The position numbers and the translations under genes are program-made. A stretch of 64,000 nucleotides of DNA from G965267185 sp965267185. GTDB lineage: Bacteria > Pseudomonadota > Alphaproteobacteria > UBA6615. Shown here piece after piece: positions 17,349 through 25,595 of the stretch. Position 1 is the first letter of the stretch, and every line of letters begins with the position of its first letter. The notes under the pieces are model-generated. The model saw nothing but the letters and a program-made list of their open reading frames with translations. It ran no database searches and was not told the origin of the DNA. The stretch covers positions 3,224,001-3,288,000 of the forward strand of contig OZ253937.1 in NCBI GenBank assembly GCA_965267185.1, given 5' to 3'.

Positions 17349-17906
17349 TTAGGCGGCTTGCGGCACCGAACCCGAAGCGAGTAGTGCGAGAAACGCTTCG
17401 AGGCGGTCGGCCTCGGAAGCTTCCGCCGTTGCGGTAACCAGGGTGCCGTCGGTGACCAGCGATTCGGCGTCGGCCGGTTCCGCGCCGTCGCGGGTCAAAT
17501 CGCTGCGCAGTGCTTCCGGCGCGGCAACACGCCGTCCTGCCGCCACTTCGGCGGCAATCAAAATACGGATCGCGTCGTCGATGGCGAGCACCGGCTTGCC
17601 GCCATCCATAAAGGCTTTGACCAGCCGTTTCGCGTGGGCGTTTTCCGTCAAGCTGTCGGCGGAGTTCGCGCCGTCGAGCAGGATCAACCCGCTATAGTCG
17701 GCCGAGATTACGTCAGCCAACTTTTCGTCGGCCATGAAATGATGGCCCCAAGCATCCTCATGCCAACCCTGTACCAATGCTCCTTCCGGCGTAATCACGT
17801 GACAGGGAAGGTTCGCGGCGATCAAGGTTTTCTGGGTATTGGTTAAGCTCTGTTCGATGAACCCAGCGGCCGCGACAATAGCGATTGGAAGGGCAGTTTC
17901 GGACAT
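17349..17906 (-). CDS. DJ-1/PfpI family protein lacking the nucleophile cysteine
   Basis: The 185-residue product aligns along its length with PfpI/YhbO proteins: IAIVAAAGF, HVITPEG, KADVISADYSGLILLDG-like core and the C-terminal RVAAPEALRSDLTRDGAE with LVTDGTLVT. At the nucleophile elbow, where relatives have AICHG, this protein reads AIDDA, so the catalytic Cys is Asp. The only Cys is in NLPCHVIT. Start ATG 17906 has GAGGAG 7 bases upstream. A non-catalytic or altered role is inferred. Confidence 0.8.
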   Translation of the reverse strand: MSETALPIAIVAAAGFIEQSLTNTQKTLIAANLPCHVITPEGALVQGWHEDAWGHHFMADEKLADVISADYSGLILLDGANSADSLTENAHAKRLVKAFMDGGKPVLAIDDAIRILIAAEVAAGRRVAAPEALRSDLTRDGAEPADAESLVTDGTLVTATAEASEADRLEAFLALLASGSVPQAA

Positions 17907-18113
17907 GATGGACTCCTCTATGTTGCAGCCACCGGCGTAAGTTATTGCGCCGCGGCGCCATCGCTTCGACGGGCCGCTGTCATCAACGGTCGCGCGTCGC
18001 GCGACCGTTTTCACCGGTTGGGAATGTCTTTGGTGACCGGAATGTAAGTAAGCACTCCTGACCTGTCAATCAAGCCAGAGTGCCCTGCGCGCATTCGCCG
18101 CAAACGCGGTAAC

Positions 18114-18614
18114 TTAGCCTGCTTCGGCGGTAATTTCGACGCTCTCGGTCTTGGTTTTCGGCGCGTTTTCGGCGGTTTTCTTGGAGTCTTCGGCGTCGGT
18201 CTTGCTGATTTCACCGGACAATTCGCCGCCTGCGACGACCTCGATGCGGCCGTAGCGAACCTTGCCGGAGACCGATCCGCCATTCTCAATCCGCAATAGC
18301 CCCGAAACCGTCAAATCGCCTTCAAATTGCCCTTGGATATCGGCGGTTTCGACCCGTGCCGTTCCGTTGAACACGCCGCGCTGGGATATTTCCAGGGCCT
18401 CGCCGTCGAGCGTCGCATCGACATCGCCCTCCACGACCAAGGCGGCGCAATTGCTGATTTCCCCCTTGAGCTGGATGCCGGGGCCGACACTCATCCGGCT
18501 TCCCTTTGAGATCGATGACGAAACGCCTTCGCCTTCGCGCCGCAACGGTGGAATCTCCGGCGGTTTGCGGGAGGGCAGAGGAACTGTGGTGTTCTCGCTG
18601 TCACTCATAGACAT
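18114..18614 (-). CDS. Bactofilin family cytoskeletal protein
   Basis: About 166 residues. A disordered Pro/Ser-rich N-terminus leads to a repetitive beta-helix core with the bactofilin pattern (LKGEISNCAALVVEGDVDA, GRVETADIQGQFEGDLTVSGLLRIE pattern, GSVSGKVRYGRIEVVAGGELSG) and then a charged Lys/Glu/Thr tail. Bactofilins polymerize without nucleotide and scaffold cell-wall or shape enzymes. ATG 18614 has AGGAG about 9 bases upstream; the upstream extension to 18707 is Arg-rich and not family-like. No peptidase partner is adjacent. Confidence 0.9.
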   Translation of the reverse strand: MSMSDSENTTVPLPSRKPPEIPPLRREGEGVSSSISKGSRMSVGPGIQLKGEISNCAALVVEGDVDATLDGEALEISQRGVFNGTARVETADIQGQFEGDLTVSGLLRIENGGSVSGKVRYGRIEVVAGGELSGEISKTDAEDSKKTAENAPKTKTESVEITAEAG

Positions 18615-18835
18615 GTTTTTTCCACTCCTGTGCGGGCGGCGTTCTGGCGCCACCAAATTTTCCGACGCTGTTCCCGGGGACCCCGGGCCGCGTTTATTGA
18701 GCGCCATTCTAGCTCAACGATGGACAATGCCAAGGGTGGGGATATTTCATCGCCGGAATGAAGCTCATCCGCGCTTGTTGACACGATCTCGTGGCATCAA
18801 TGTGGCGAGCAGCGGAAAAAGGAACCCGTTACGCA

Positions 18836-20059
18836 TCAGCCCGCCGATGCAAGGAGCCTCTGGTCCGCCTCCACCATATAGTCGCGCACAATGGGGACGG
18901 CGTCGCGCTGGGTCGACAGCAGCAGTTGGAACACCATGTTGGAACCGTTGAGAAATCCCAGCTCGACGGCGGCTAAATAGAATTCCCACATGCGGCAAAA
19001 GCGCTCGTCATAAAGCGCGGCGGCTTCGTCGCGGCGGGCGGCGAAGCGCTGACGCCAGTGCCGGATCGTGTAGTAGTAATGAAGGCGCAACACTTCCATA
19101 TCGGCGACCCAAATGCCTTGCCGTTCGGCCGCGGCAAAGACCTCGGAGAGCGCCGGTACGTAGCCGCCTGGGAAGATGTATTTGCGGATAAACGGGCTGG
19201 TTGTTCCCGGTTGGCTTATGCGGCCGATGGAATGAACGAAAGCGAAGCCTTCCGGGGTCAGAAGGCTGCGAATTTTTGCGAAATACTCGTCGATATGGCC
19301 GATACCGACATGCTCCATCATGCCGATCGAGACCACCCGATCGAAGCTACCATCAACCTCGCGGTAATCCTTCAACACGAACTGTACCCGGTCACTGACC
19401 CCGGCGTCCGCGACCCGCTGCTCGGCGATCTTTACCTGCTCCGGGGACACGTTAATCGAGGTCACGTCGGCACCGGCCTTGGCCAGATGGATCGCGAAAG
19501 CACCCCAACCGCCGCCAATCTCGCAGACGCGCATGCCAGGCTCGAGCTCAAGCTTGGCGGTGGCCCGCGTCAGTTTCGCTTTTTGCGCGTCCTCCAGACT
19601 GTCATCGGGCGAGTGAAAGAAGGCGCAACTATAGTTCAAATCTTCGTCGAGAAAGAGACGGTAGAGATCGGTCGATAGATCGTAGTGATGGCGCGCCTGG
19701 CGTTTCGCTCGGTCTACATCGTTGGCTTGGTGGCGCCGCCGCGCCGCCCGCCACAGCCGGCGCTGGAGGCTTTGCACCGGATGGGCTCCCAGCGCGGGAC
19801 GATTGATCGAGAATAAGTAGAGGAGATCGTAGACCTCCGTCCCGTCTTCGAAGATAAGCGTGCCGTCCATATAGGCCTCAGCCGCCGTCAATTCGGGGTT
19901 GAGGAAGAGTTTCCAATGGAGCGCGCGGTCGCTAAGCCGAAGGGTGACCCGCGCCGCATCGCTGCCGTCGCCGAACTCGTGAAGCTTGCCGTGAGCGTCG
20001 ATAAGCTTGAGCTGGCCGCGCTGCACAAACCCTTTGAGCAGGTTCGCCAAGAGCAACAT
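18836..20059 (-). CDS. cfa: Cyclopropane-fatty-acyl-phospholipid synthase
   Basis: SAM-dependent enzyme that adds a methylene group across double bonds in membrane phospholipids. It is 407 residues. It has the N-terminal lipid-binding segment, HHYDLSTDLYRLFLD, the SAM motif CEIGGGWGAFA, the SIGMMEHVG loop and YIFPGGYVPALSE. No desaturase or amine-oxidase partner sits beside it; the next gene downstream on this strand is the bactofilin gene, more than 200 bases away. Confidence 0.95.
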   Translation of the reverse strand: MLLLANLLKGFVQRGQLKLIDAHGKLHEFGDGSDAARVTLRLSDRALHWKLFLNPELTAAEAYMDGTLIFEDGTEVYDLLYLFSINRPALGAHPVQSLQRRLWRAARRRHQANDVDRAKRQARHHYDLSTDLYRLFLDEDLNYSCAFFHSPDDSLEDAQKAKLTRATAKLELEPGMRVCEIGGGWGAFAIHLAKAGADVTSINVSPEQVKIAEQRVADAGVSDRVQFVLKDYREVDGSFDRVVSIGMMEHVGIGHIDEYFAKIRSLLTPEGFAFVHSIGRISQPGTTSPFIRKYIFPGGYVPALSEVFAAAERQGIWVADMEVLRLHYYYTIRHWRQRFAARRDEAAALYDERFCRMWEFYLAAVELGFLNGSNMVFQLLLSTQRDAVPIVRDYMVEADQRLLASAG

Positions 20060-20078
20060 CGAAATCGTCTCCGTTTAC

Positions 20079-20555
20079 CTAGGGTTCCAGACAGCTCGCC
20101 TTCAGCGCTGTTTTGGTAATACGTTCGCACAGTTCAGGGGATGCGTTGAGCTCGACAACCTGCGTGAAGAAACAAGCATCGCGCACCACATCGAGCTGTA
20201 CGTCACCGCATAACTGCGCCGACCGGGTCGCCGCGGCGACGCCGCTGATGCACGAATCGCGTATCAGCAGCAACCGGTTGTTGCGAATGGGAATACGCTC
20301 GCAGGCAGCCGGGTCGCCGCTATGTTCGGCGAAGCGCGACACACAATCGAATCGTACCGCGAAATCGTAGGCGCCTTCGCAAAGGGTGACGTCGTGTTCG
20401 GACTCCGCCGCTTCGAGATAGCATTGTATTTGGTTAGGCAGAGGGCCGGACTCGTTGCAGCCCGCCGTTGCATCGTGCCCCTGCGCGGCCGCGCCGGTGG
20501 TTGCCGCGGCGATGGCCATAAACCCGGCGGCCACAGTGAATAACAGGCGCGTCAT
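20079..20555 (-). CDS. Secreted cysteine-rich protein with C-x11-C units
   Basis: Not a family I recognise. The first 24 residues form a signal peptide (MTRLLFTVAAGFMAIAAATTGAAAQG). The mature part of about 134 residues has ten cysteines arranged as five pairs: C-x11-C, C-x11-C, C-x16-C, C-x11-C, C-x11-C. Pairs often read LCE...DC or ACER...SC, suggesting tandem helical hairpins each closed by a disulphide. ATG 20555 is the start that makes the signal peptide. It precedes cfa on the same strand by 19 bases, so they may be co-transcribed. Confidence 0.7.
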   Translation of the reverse strand: MTRLLFTVAAGFMAIAAATTGAAAQGHDATAGCNESGPLPNQIQCYLEAAESEHDVTLCEGAYDFAVRFDCVSRFAEHSGDPAACERIPIRNNRLLLIRDSCISGVAAATRSAQLCGDVQLDVVRDACFFTQVVELNASPELCERITKTALKASCLEP

Positions 20556-20664
20556 GCTTAATCCCCGATTTTCGCGTCGGTTGTGATCGTCGTCACTTCG
20601 GCCCTCCCCTGTCATTCCCACCTCCAGGTTGCATCTTCGGGTGTGACCCATGGAGATCAAACCC

Positions 20665-20778
20665 ATGTTTAAGACGACCGACGAATTTTACAAAGAAAAC
20701 TGGCCGGCGACCTTGTATGTGAGCGCCGCCGCTTTTGCCGTTTGGTTGATCATCCTCAGCTGCATTGCCGCTGTTTAG
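20665..20778 (+). CDS. Small single-span membrane protein (37 aa)
   Basis: Short frame with GGAG 9 bases upstream of ATG 20665. The product has a polar N-terminal stretch (MFKTTDEFYKENWP) and one hydrophobic helix of about 22 residues ending CIAAV. An in-frame ATG at 20650 lacks a good ribosome site. Its stop overlaps the amidohydrolase stop by 3 bases in convergent orientation. The coding case rests on the ribosome site and the clean membrane helix; function unknown. Confidence 0.5.
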   Translation: MFKTTDEFYKENWPATLYVSAAAFAVWLIILSCIAAV

Positions 20779-21809
20779 GTTTCTCCCGCGGGCGTGTCCA
20801 GGCGGTAGATTCGCGACGCGGTGTCGTGAAACAGCATCGCTTTCTCGTCGTCTGAATAGCCGCTGGCCAACCGTTTGAACGCGTTCCACAGCACGCCATA
20901 GCTGCAGCTCAATTTGTCGACCGGGAAGTTCGATTCGAACATGCAGCGGTCGACACCGAATTTCTCGATCGCATACTCGTAATAGGGACGGGTCGCCGCC
21001 AGCAGTTCTTCACTGGTGGGAGGTTGCGCTTTTTCGTGCCAGCCGAACCCGTTGATCTCCATATTAAGGCCACCGAGCTTTGCCACCGCGTTGGGACAAG
21101 CGGCCAATTCGGTGATATCGGCCTGCCATGTCTTGAAAATTTCTTCCCTCTTGCCCGCGTAGGGCCCGATCCCCAGCGGCCCGCCGAAGTGATTGAGGAT
21201 GATCGTGGTGTCGGGAAAGGCTCGCGCGAGATCGATAAGCTCGGGAAGCTGCGGATGGTAGAGCCAGGCTTCGTAGGTGAGCTGATAGCGCGACAGATGC
21301 GTGAACCCAGTACGGTAGGTGCTATCGATGAGGAGATGCGGCGGCCGTTTCCCGCGAATTACCGGTACATCGTCGCTGGCGTCCCACGGCACGCTATGGC
21401 GAATGCCACGAAAGCGCCCGCCGCCGCTGGCGATCTGCGCTTCCAGCACGGGCGCCACGTTGTCGCCCAGTAACAGGTTCGCATGGCCGACGATGCCGGC
21501 GGCGACGCGGGTCGAACCATAGCGACCAGAAGCACTCATCGCGGCGATGCCATTGACGAACTCGGTTTCGCCAACCGGCCGTAATGCCTCTGGACCATCG
21601 GCTTTGTACATGGCGCCGCATTCGATGAAGACCGTAGAGACGATATTGTGGCCGCTGTTGGTGTCGGCGAGGATGTCGTCGAGCAAATAGCGCGGTTCCG
21701 GCTGGTCGTCGCGAAACTCCCACAGGTGGTGGTGCGGGTCGCAGATCGGCAGATCCGGCTCCAGTGCTTCCTCCGAAGTGAGCTCGAGCCAGTCGTCGTT
21801 GGTCCCCAT
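20775..21809 (-). CDS. Amidohydrolase family 2 metal-dependent hydrolase
   Basis: TIM-barrel amidohydrolase of 344 residues. The first metal site is seen as CDPHHHLWEF at about residue 22. NHFGG and the C-terminal MFESNFPVDK aspartate/serine region are characteristic of the amidohydrolase_2 group, which includes lactonases and decarboxylases of aromatic and sugar-acid breakdown. AGAGGGG precedes ATG 21809. It is followed upstream, on the same strand, by a dienelactone-hydrolase-like gene, so a shared catabolic role is likely. The substrate is unknown. Confidence 0.88.
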   Translation of the reverse strand: MGTNDDWLELTSEEALEPDLPICDPHHHLWEFRDDQPEPRYLLDDILADTNSGHNIVSTVFIECGAMYKADGPEALRPVGETEFVNGIAAMSASGRYGSTRVAAGIVGHANLLLGDNVAPVLEAQIASGGGRFRGIRHSVPWDASDDVPVIRGKRPPHLLIDSTYRTGFTHLSRYQLTYEAWLYHPQLPELIDLARAFPDTTIILNHFGGPLGIGPYAGKREEIFKTWQADITELAACPNAVAKLGGLNMEINGFGWHEKAQPPTSEELLAATRPYYEYAIEKFGVDRCMFESNFPVDKLSCSYGVLWNAFKRLASGYSDDEKAMLFHDTASRIYRLDTPAGET

Positions 21810-21859
21810 TTTCCCCTCTCTCTACATCTCTTTGTGGCGCGAAGTCGGCGGCTCTCCAA

Positions 21860-22606
21860 TCAGCCGCCCAAGTGCTTTTCGTAGAAAGTGAAGACTTTAT
21901 CCCAACCGTCCAGCGCCTGGTCGGGCCTGTAGCGCTCATTGTGCCAGTTGAAAAAAGCGTGGCCGGCGCCGTCGTAACGGTGGAATTCGTAGTCTTTGTT
22001 GTATTCGGTCAGCGTCGCCTCGATCGTGTCGACTTGTTCACGATCGGGATTGGGGTCGTCGTTGCCGAACAGGCCGAGCAACGGCACGGTGATGTCCGCC
22101 GTCATATCGATCGGCGCGACCGGTTGGTTTTCGTTGAGCGTGGCTGGGGGCGAGGTCACGTTGCCGCCCCAGCAATCTACCGCACAATCCAAACTCGGCA
22201 TCTTTGCCGCTGCCATGTAAGCGACCCGTCCGCCGGAGCAAAAGCCGATCAGGCCCACCTTGCCGTTGCTGGTGGGGAGATCGCGCAAATAGCGTTCACC
22301 GCCAGCAAGATCACCCAAGACCAGTTCATCGACCTGACCGCCGGACTCGCGAACCCGCTGCGATTTCTCCTGGGCCGTTCCAGCACCCTGGCGAAAGTGC
22401 AAGTCGGGAGAGATAACGTTGAACCCGTGGTGCGCGATCTTGTGGACGACGCCTCGGGTCCATTCATCCCATCCTGGCATATGATGGACGACCAAAACGC
22501 CGGGGTGCGGGCCCGGCCCCAAGGGCCGTGCTGTGTAGGCGTCGATCAGGAGGTTATCGTGCCCATGGACACGAACCGATTCCGCGATCAAACCTTCGTA
22601 AGCCAT
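21860..22606 (-). CDS. Dienelactone hydrolase family protein
   Basis: Alpha/beta hydrolase of 248 residues. The nucleophile elbow reads GFCSGGR, with Cys in place of Ser as in dienelactone hydrolases. The acid is in FGNDDPN and the His in GAGHAFFN. The family opens carboxymethylenebutenolide in chlorocatechol breakdown but is broad. It lies 50 bases upstream of the amidohydrolase gene on the same strand, divergent from the cupin pair. Confidence 0.9.
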   Translation of the reverse strand: MAYEGLIAESVRVHGHDNLLIDAYTARPLGPGPHPGVLVVHHMPGWDEWTRGVVHKIAHHGFNVISPDLHFRQGAGTAQEKSQRVRESGGQVDELVLGDLAGGERYLRDLPTSNGKVGLIGFCSGGRVAYMAAAKMPSLDCAVDCWGGNVTSPPATLNENQPVAPIDMTADITVPLLGLFGNDDPNPDREQVDTIEATLTEYNKDYEFHRYDGAGHAFFNWHNERYRPDQALDGWDKVFTFYEKHLGG

Positions 22607-22760
22607 GGTATTCTCTCTCCTATCCGATTTGTTGTATCGGTTGGCGAGTGACAGAACCGCTCAAGCTTGATAGTCAGCAAGAGCAAAAAAGGTCCTCGAA
22701 CCAACGCCGCCAGCCTCTTAAGAGCGGTGCAAGTTTACGGGGGCCGGACAGGGGGAGACA

Positions 22761-23309
22761 ATGGCGTTTGACAAGGTGCCACCGCGCCGGGTGGTCGTCG
22801 GCAACGGCGAGGACGGCAAATCCAAAGTTATTTTCGACAGCCGTAACCCTCACCAGCACGCACGCGGTGGTGGCTCGACGGTATTCTTCAACGAAATATG
22901 GACGTTCGATAACTGTCCGGTCGACCTATCGGATCACCGCGATGGAGGCGATCGGGCGATGAGCCATTCGCCGCCACCCAATGGCGCACATTTCCGGGTG
23001 ATCCAGTCGGACACGGAGGAAACCAACGTGATCGACCAGTCGGCGGCGGATGATCAGTTCGCGGCAATGAACGTGACCGGCCTATCGGAAAAAATGGAAA
23101 GCGACCGTCACTGGAACATGCATCGCACCCGCACTGTCGATTACGGCGTGGTGACCAAGGGCGAGCGCGTGCACGTTCTACCCGACGGCGAGTTCGTCAT
23201 GTACACAGGCGATGTGATTGTGCAGCTCGGCCACTTTCATTCCTGGGATAGCTCGCGCGGCCCCAACAACATGCTGTTCGTCATGATCGGCGGCGACAAG
23301 TACGTTTAG
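22761..23309 (+). CDS. Cupin-domain protein, first of a tandem pair
   Basis: Protein of 182 residues with a C-terminal cupin. The segment MHRTRTVDYGVVTKGERVHVL...GDVIVQLGHFHSW matches the two cupin motifs and can bind a metal. GGGGGAG precedes ATG 22761. The second cupin gene starts 10 bases downstream and is clearly paralogous in the same segment. Likely a small-molecule dioxygenase, isomerase or binding protein of the local catabolic cluster; the substrate is not evident. Confidence 0.82.
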   Translation: MAFDKVPPRRVVVGNGEDGKSKVIFDSRNPHQHARGGGSTVFFNEIWTFDNCPVDLSDHRDGGDRAMSHSPPPNGAHFRVIQSDTEETNVIDQSAADDQFAAMNVTGLSEKMESDRHWNMHRTRTVDYGVVTKGERVHVLPDGEFVMYTGDVIVQLGHFHSWDSSRGPNNMLFVMIGGDKYV

Positions 23310-23319
23310 GGAGGCGGAG

Positions 23320-23874
23320 ATGGAAGATAGAGAACCGAGAGAGATCCGCCGCATCGTCGCTGCTAACGATGCCGATGAAAACGCCGTCATTCTTTCCGAT
23401 GGCCCCGACGCCGAGGTGCGCACCGATCCGGCGCGTCCGGGCTTCGCCTCGGCGCGGGTCTGGGTTACCGAGGGAACGCCGGCGCCCGTTGCCGGTGTGC
23501 GCGAAACCTTGGACCTGCCGCACACGCTGGAGCCGCCGCCCGGCGGATCGGTGTGTCGATTCCTGACTATCCCGCCGGACGATTGGTATATGGCCGACCT
23601 GACCGACGAGAAAGTGTCCGACCATTTCTCTGCCATGGGATCGCCCGGCGCCTCGAAGCTCGGTAGCGGTGTGCCGCACCCCTACATGCAGCAGACACGA
23701 ACACTCGACTATGTGTTGGTGATGTCGGGCGAAGTGACGCTGGTTTTGGACACCGAGGAGGTGCATCTGAAAGCGGGCGACACGGTTGTCCAACTGGGTG
23801 GAAGCCACGCGTGGAGCAACCGCTCCGATACGCTGTGCGAGCTGTTTGTCTCGTCGCATGACGGGAAAGCCTAG
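23320..23874 (+). CDS. Cupin-domain protein, second of a tandem pair
   Basis: Protein of 184 residues. Its C-terminal cupin MQQTRTLDYVLVMSGEVTLVL...GDTVVQLGGSHAWSN lines up with the preceding gene, indicating tandem duplication followed by divergence. A GGAGGCGGAG ribosome site precedes ATG 23320. It probably forms a two-gene operon with its neighbour and lies just before the TRAP transporter genes. Confidence 0.84.
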   Translation: MEDREPREIRRIVAANDADENAVILSDGPDAEVRTDPARPGFASARVWVTEGTPAPVAGVRETLDLPHTLEPPPGGSVCRFLTIPPDDWYMADLTDEKVSDHFSAMGSPGASKLGSGVPHPYMQQTRTLDYVLVMSGEVTLVLDTEEVHLKAGDTVVQLGGSHAWSNRSDTLCELFVSSHDGKA

Positions 23875-24006
23875 CCGGTTTGCGGCAGACTAAAAGTTTT
23901 GCCGCGCCCCTAGCTTCGTGCCAGACTTACGATTGTATTTTTGATTAGGTGCGGGCGCCGCTAAGAACGCCCGGGTGAAAAATCAAAACGGGGGAGGAAC
24001 TGTTCA

Positions 24007-25044
24007 ATGAAAAACGTACTTAAAACGTTTTCGATGGTGTTGGCGGTTAGTGCCGGACTCGTTGCTTGGGCCGGGACGGCCGCGCCGGTTTTGGCGCAGA
24101 CCAAAATCTTAGTTCATGTTTTCGCGCCGCCCAATTATCCCAACAACAGTCATGGCTGGGTCTATCTTAAGGAAAACGTCGAGCGGGATACGCAAGGCCG
24201 GGTCGTTTTTGAATTCACCCCTGGCAAGGTTGCTCCACCGAACCGGAACTGGGACCACGTGACGAATGGCGTGGTCGATGCTGCCTATCTGCATACGGGC
24301 TTCGAACGAAACCGGTTGTGGTTGACGGAGGTGGGCCGGCTGCCTGGCAAAACTCCGACAGCAACGGCCATGTCGGTTGCCAGCTGGCGGACTTACAAAA
24401 AGTTCTTTGAGAGCGCGGATGAATTTAAGGGCGCGAAGCTTTTGACGCTTTACAGCTTCACCGGTGAAAATATCTGGACCATGAAAAAGCCGATCAATGA
24501 GCTTAGCGATCTGAAGGGCATGAAGCTGCGTTCCGGTGCCGGATTGGCAGCCAACATTTTTAAGGCGCTCGACATTGCGCCGGTGCCGTCACTTGCCGCA
24601 GAAATTTTCCCCATGGTCTCAAAGGGCGTGGTGGACGGCATGGCCGGGCCCGCTGCTTTGGTCACGGTGCTCAAAGTGGATCAGTTCATGAAATACGGTC
24701 TCCGCTATCCAGGTGCCTTCACCACGTTGATGTGGACGCCAATCCTGAACCAGGACAAATGGGACTCAATTTCCGCCGACGACCAGGCAATCATGGAAAA
24801 ATATCTCGGTGAAGCCATGGCGCGCAGCGTCGCCGGTGAGTGGGACCGCCGCAATGCGTCGTCGCTGAAGAAGATGGCCGAAGCCGGAGTGAAAATCCAA
24901 GACGCAAGTCCGGCCTTCGTTGCGGCAGTTCAGCAAAAGACTGCGAAGTTCACCGACGAGTGGCTCGAGCGTGCTGCCAAACGCGGCGTCGACGGCAAGG
25001 CCGCGCTGGCCTACTACGAGCAGCAACTAAAAGAGCTGCAATAG
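24007..25044 (+). CDS. dctP: TRAP transporter substrate-binding protein DctP
   Basis: Periplasmic solute-binding protein of 345 residues. A signal peptide ends near VLAQ (about residue 30). The body has the DctP pattern: KGMKLRS (carboxylate-binding Arg), FPMVSKGVVDGMAGP and a C-terminal helical region. GGGGAGGA precedes ATG 24007. It is the first gene of dctP-dctQ-dctM. The ligand is probably an organic acid related to the amidohydrolase/cupin cluster, by position only. Confidence 0.93.
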   Translation: MKNVLKTFSMVLAVSAGLVAWAGTAAPVLAQTKILVHVFAPPNYPNNSHGWVYLKENVERDTQGRVVFEFTPGKVAPPNRNWDHVTNGVVDAAYLHTGFERNRLWLTEVGRLPGKTPTATAMSVASWRTYKKFFESADEFKGAKLLTLYSFTGENIWTMKKPINELSDLKGMKLRSGAGLAANIFKALDIAPVPSLAAEIFPMVSKGVVDGMAGPAALVTVLKVDQFMKYGLRYPGAFTTLMWTPILNQDKWDSISADDQAIMEKYLGEAMARSVAGEWDRRNASSLKKMAEAGVKIQDASPAFVAAVQQKTAKFTDEWLERAAKRGVDGKAALAYYEQQLKELQ

Positions 25045-25064
25045 GGAAAACGGAGTTCCAATCC

Positions 25065-25595
25065 GTGGATTCCGATCCGGAATCAGAATCGACGGAATCG
25101 ACTGATGTGAGGTGGCGGCCAATGCATTTGCTGGTCGCTACCTTCATCGGTTTGATGCTGTTGATTGGAAGTACCGACGTGATGATGCGTTATGTATTTG
25201 ACGCACCGCTCAGTTGGGGCCTGCCCGTTGTCGGTCTGATGCTCGGTCTGACGATCTTCAGCGGCATGATCGTCGTCACCGGCGAAGACGAACATATAAC
25301 CGTGGGGTTGCTCGACCGTTGGGTCGTCGGTCGTGGAAGAAAAGTTCAGGTGATTGCGGTGCATATCGTGAGCCTGATTTCAATCTTGTTCATCTCGGAG
25401 CGGATGTTGTCCTTGAGCCTCCGTCACTTTCAAAACCAGAACCTGCACATGATGATCGACATCTTGTTCTGGCCGTTTTCTTTGATTTTTGCAGTCTTAA
25501 GTTTGCTTTCCGCGCTTCTCGTTTTACGGAACCTCTTCCGTCTACTGCGGGACCGCAATGGAGGCGCCGAGCTTTCGGGAAGCCCTCGTGCTTGA
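25065..25595 (+). CDS. dctQ: TRAP transporter small permease DctQ
   Basis: Small membrane subunit with four hydrophobic helices and the DctQ pattern DVMMRYVFDAPLSWG after the first helix. GTG 25065 was chosen because CGGAG lies 9 bases upstream and it is 20 bases after the dctP stop. The frame is open to 24840, but that part only shadows dctP. An acidic N-terminal stretch (DSDPESESTEST) precedes the first helix. The end overlaps dctM by 38 bases. Confidence 0.88.
   Translation: MDSDPESESTESTDVRWRPMHLLVATFIGLMLLIGSTDVMMRYVFDAPLSWGLPVVGLMLGLTIFSGMIVVTGEDEHITVGLLDRWVVGRGRKVQVIAVHIVSLISILFISERMLSLSLRHFQNQNLHMMIDILFWPFSLIFAVLSLLSALLVLRNLFRLLRDRNGGAELSGSPRA

Noticed and set aside
23882..23912. Possible terminator after the second cupin gene
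   Set aside because: A GCGGCA/TGCCGC stem exists but the loop is long and no T run follows, so the support is too weak.
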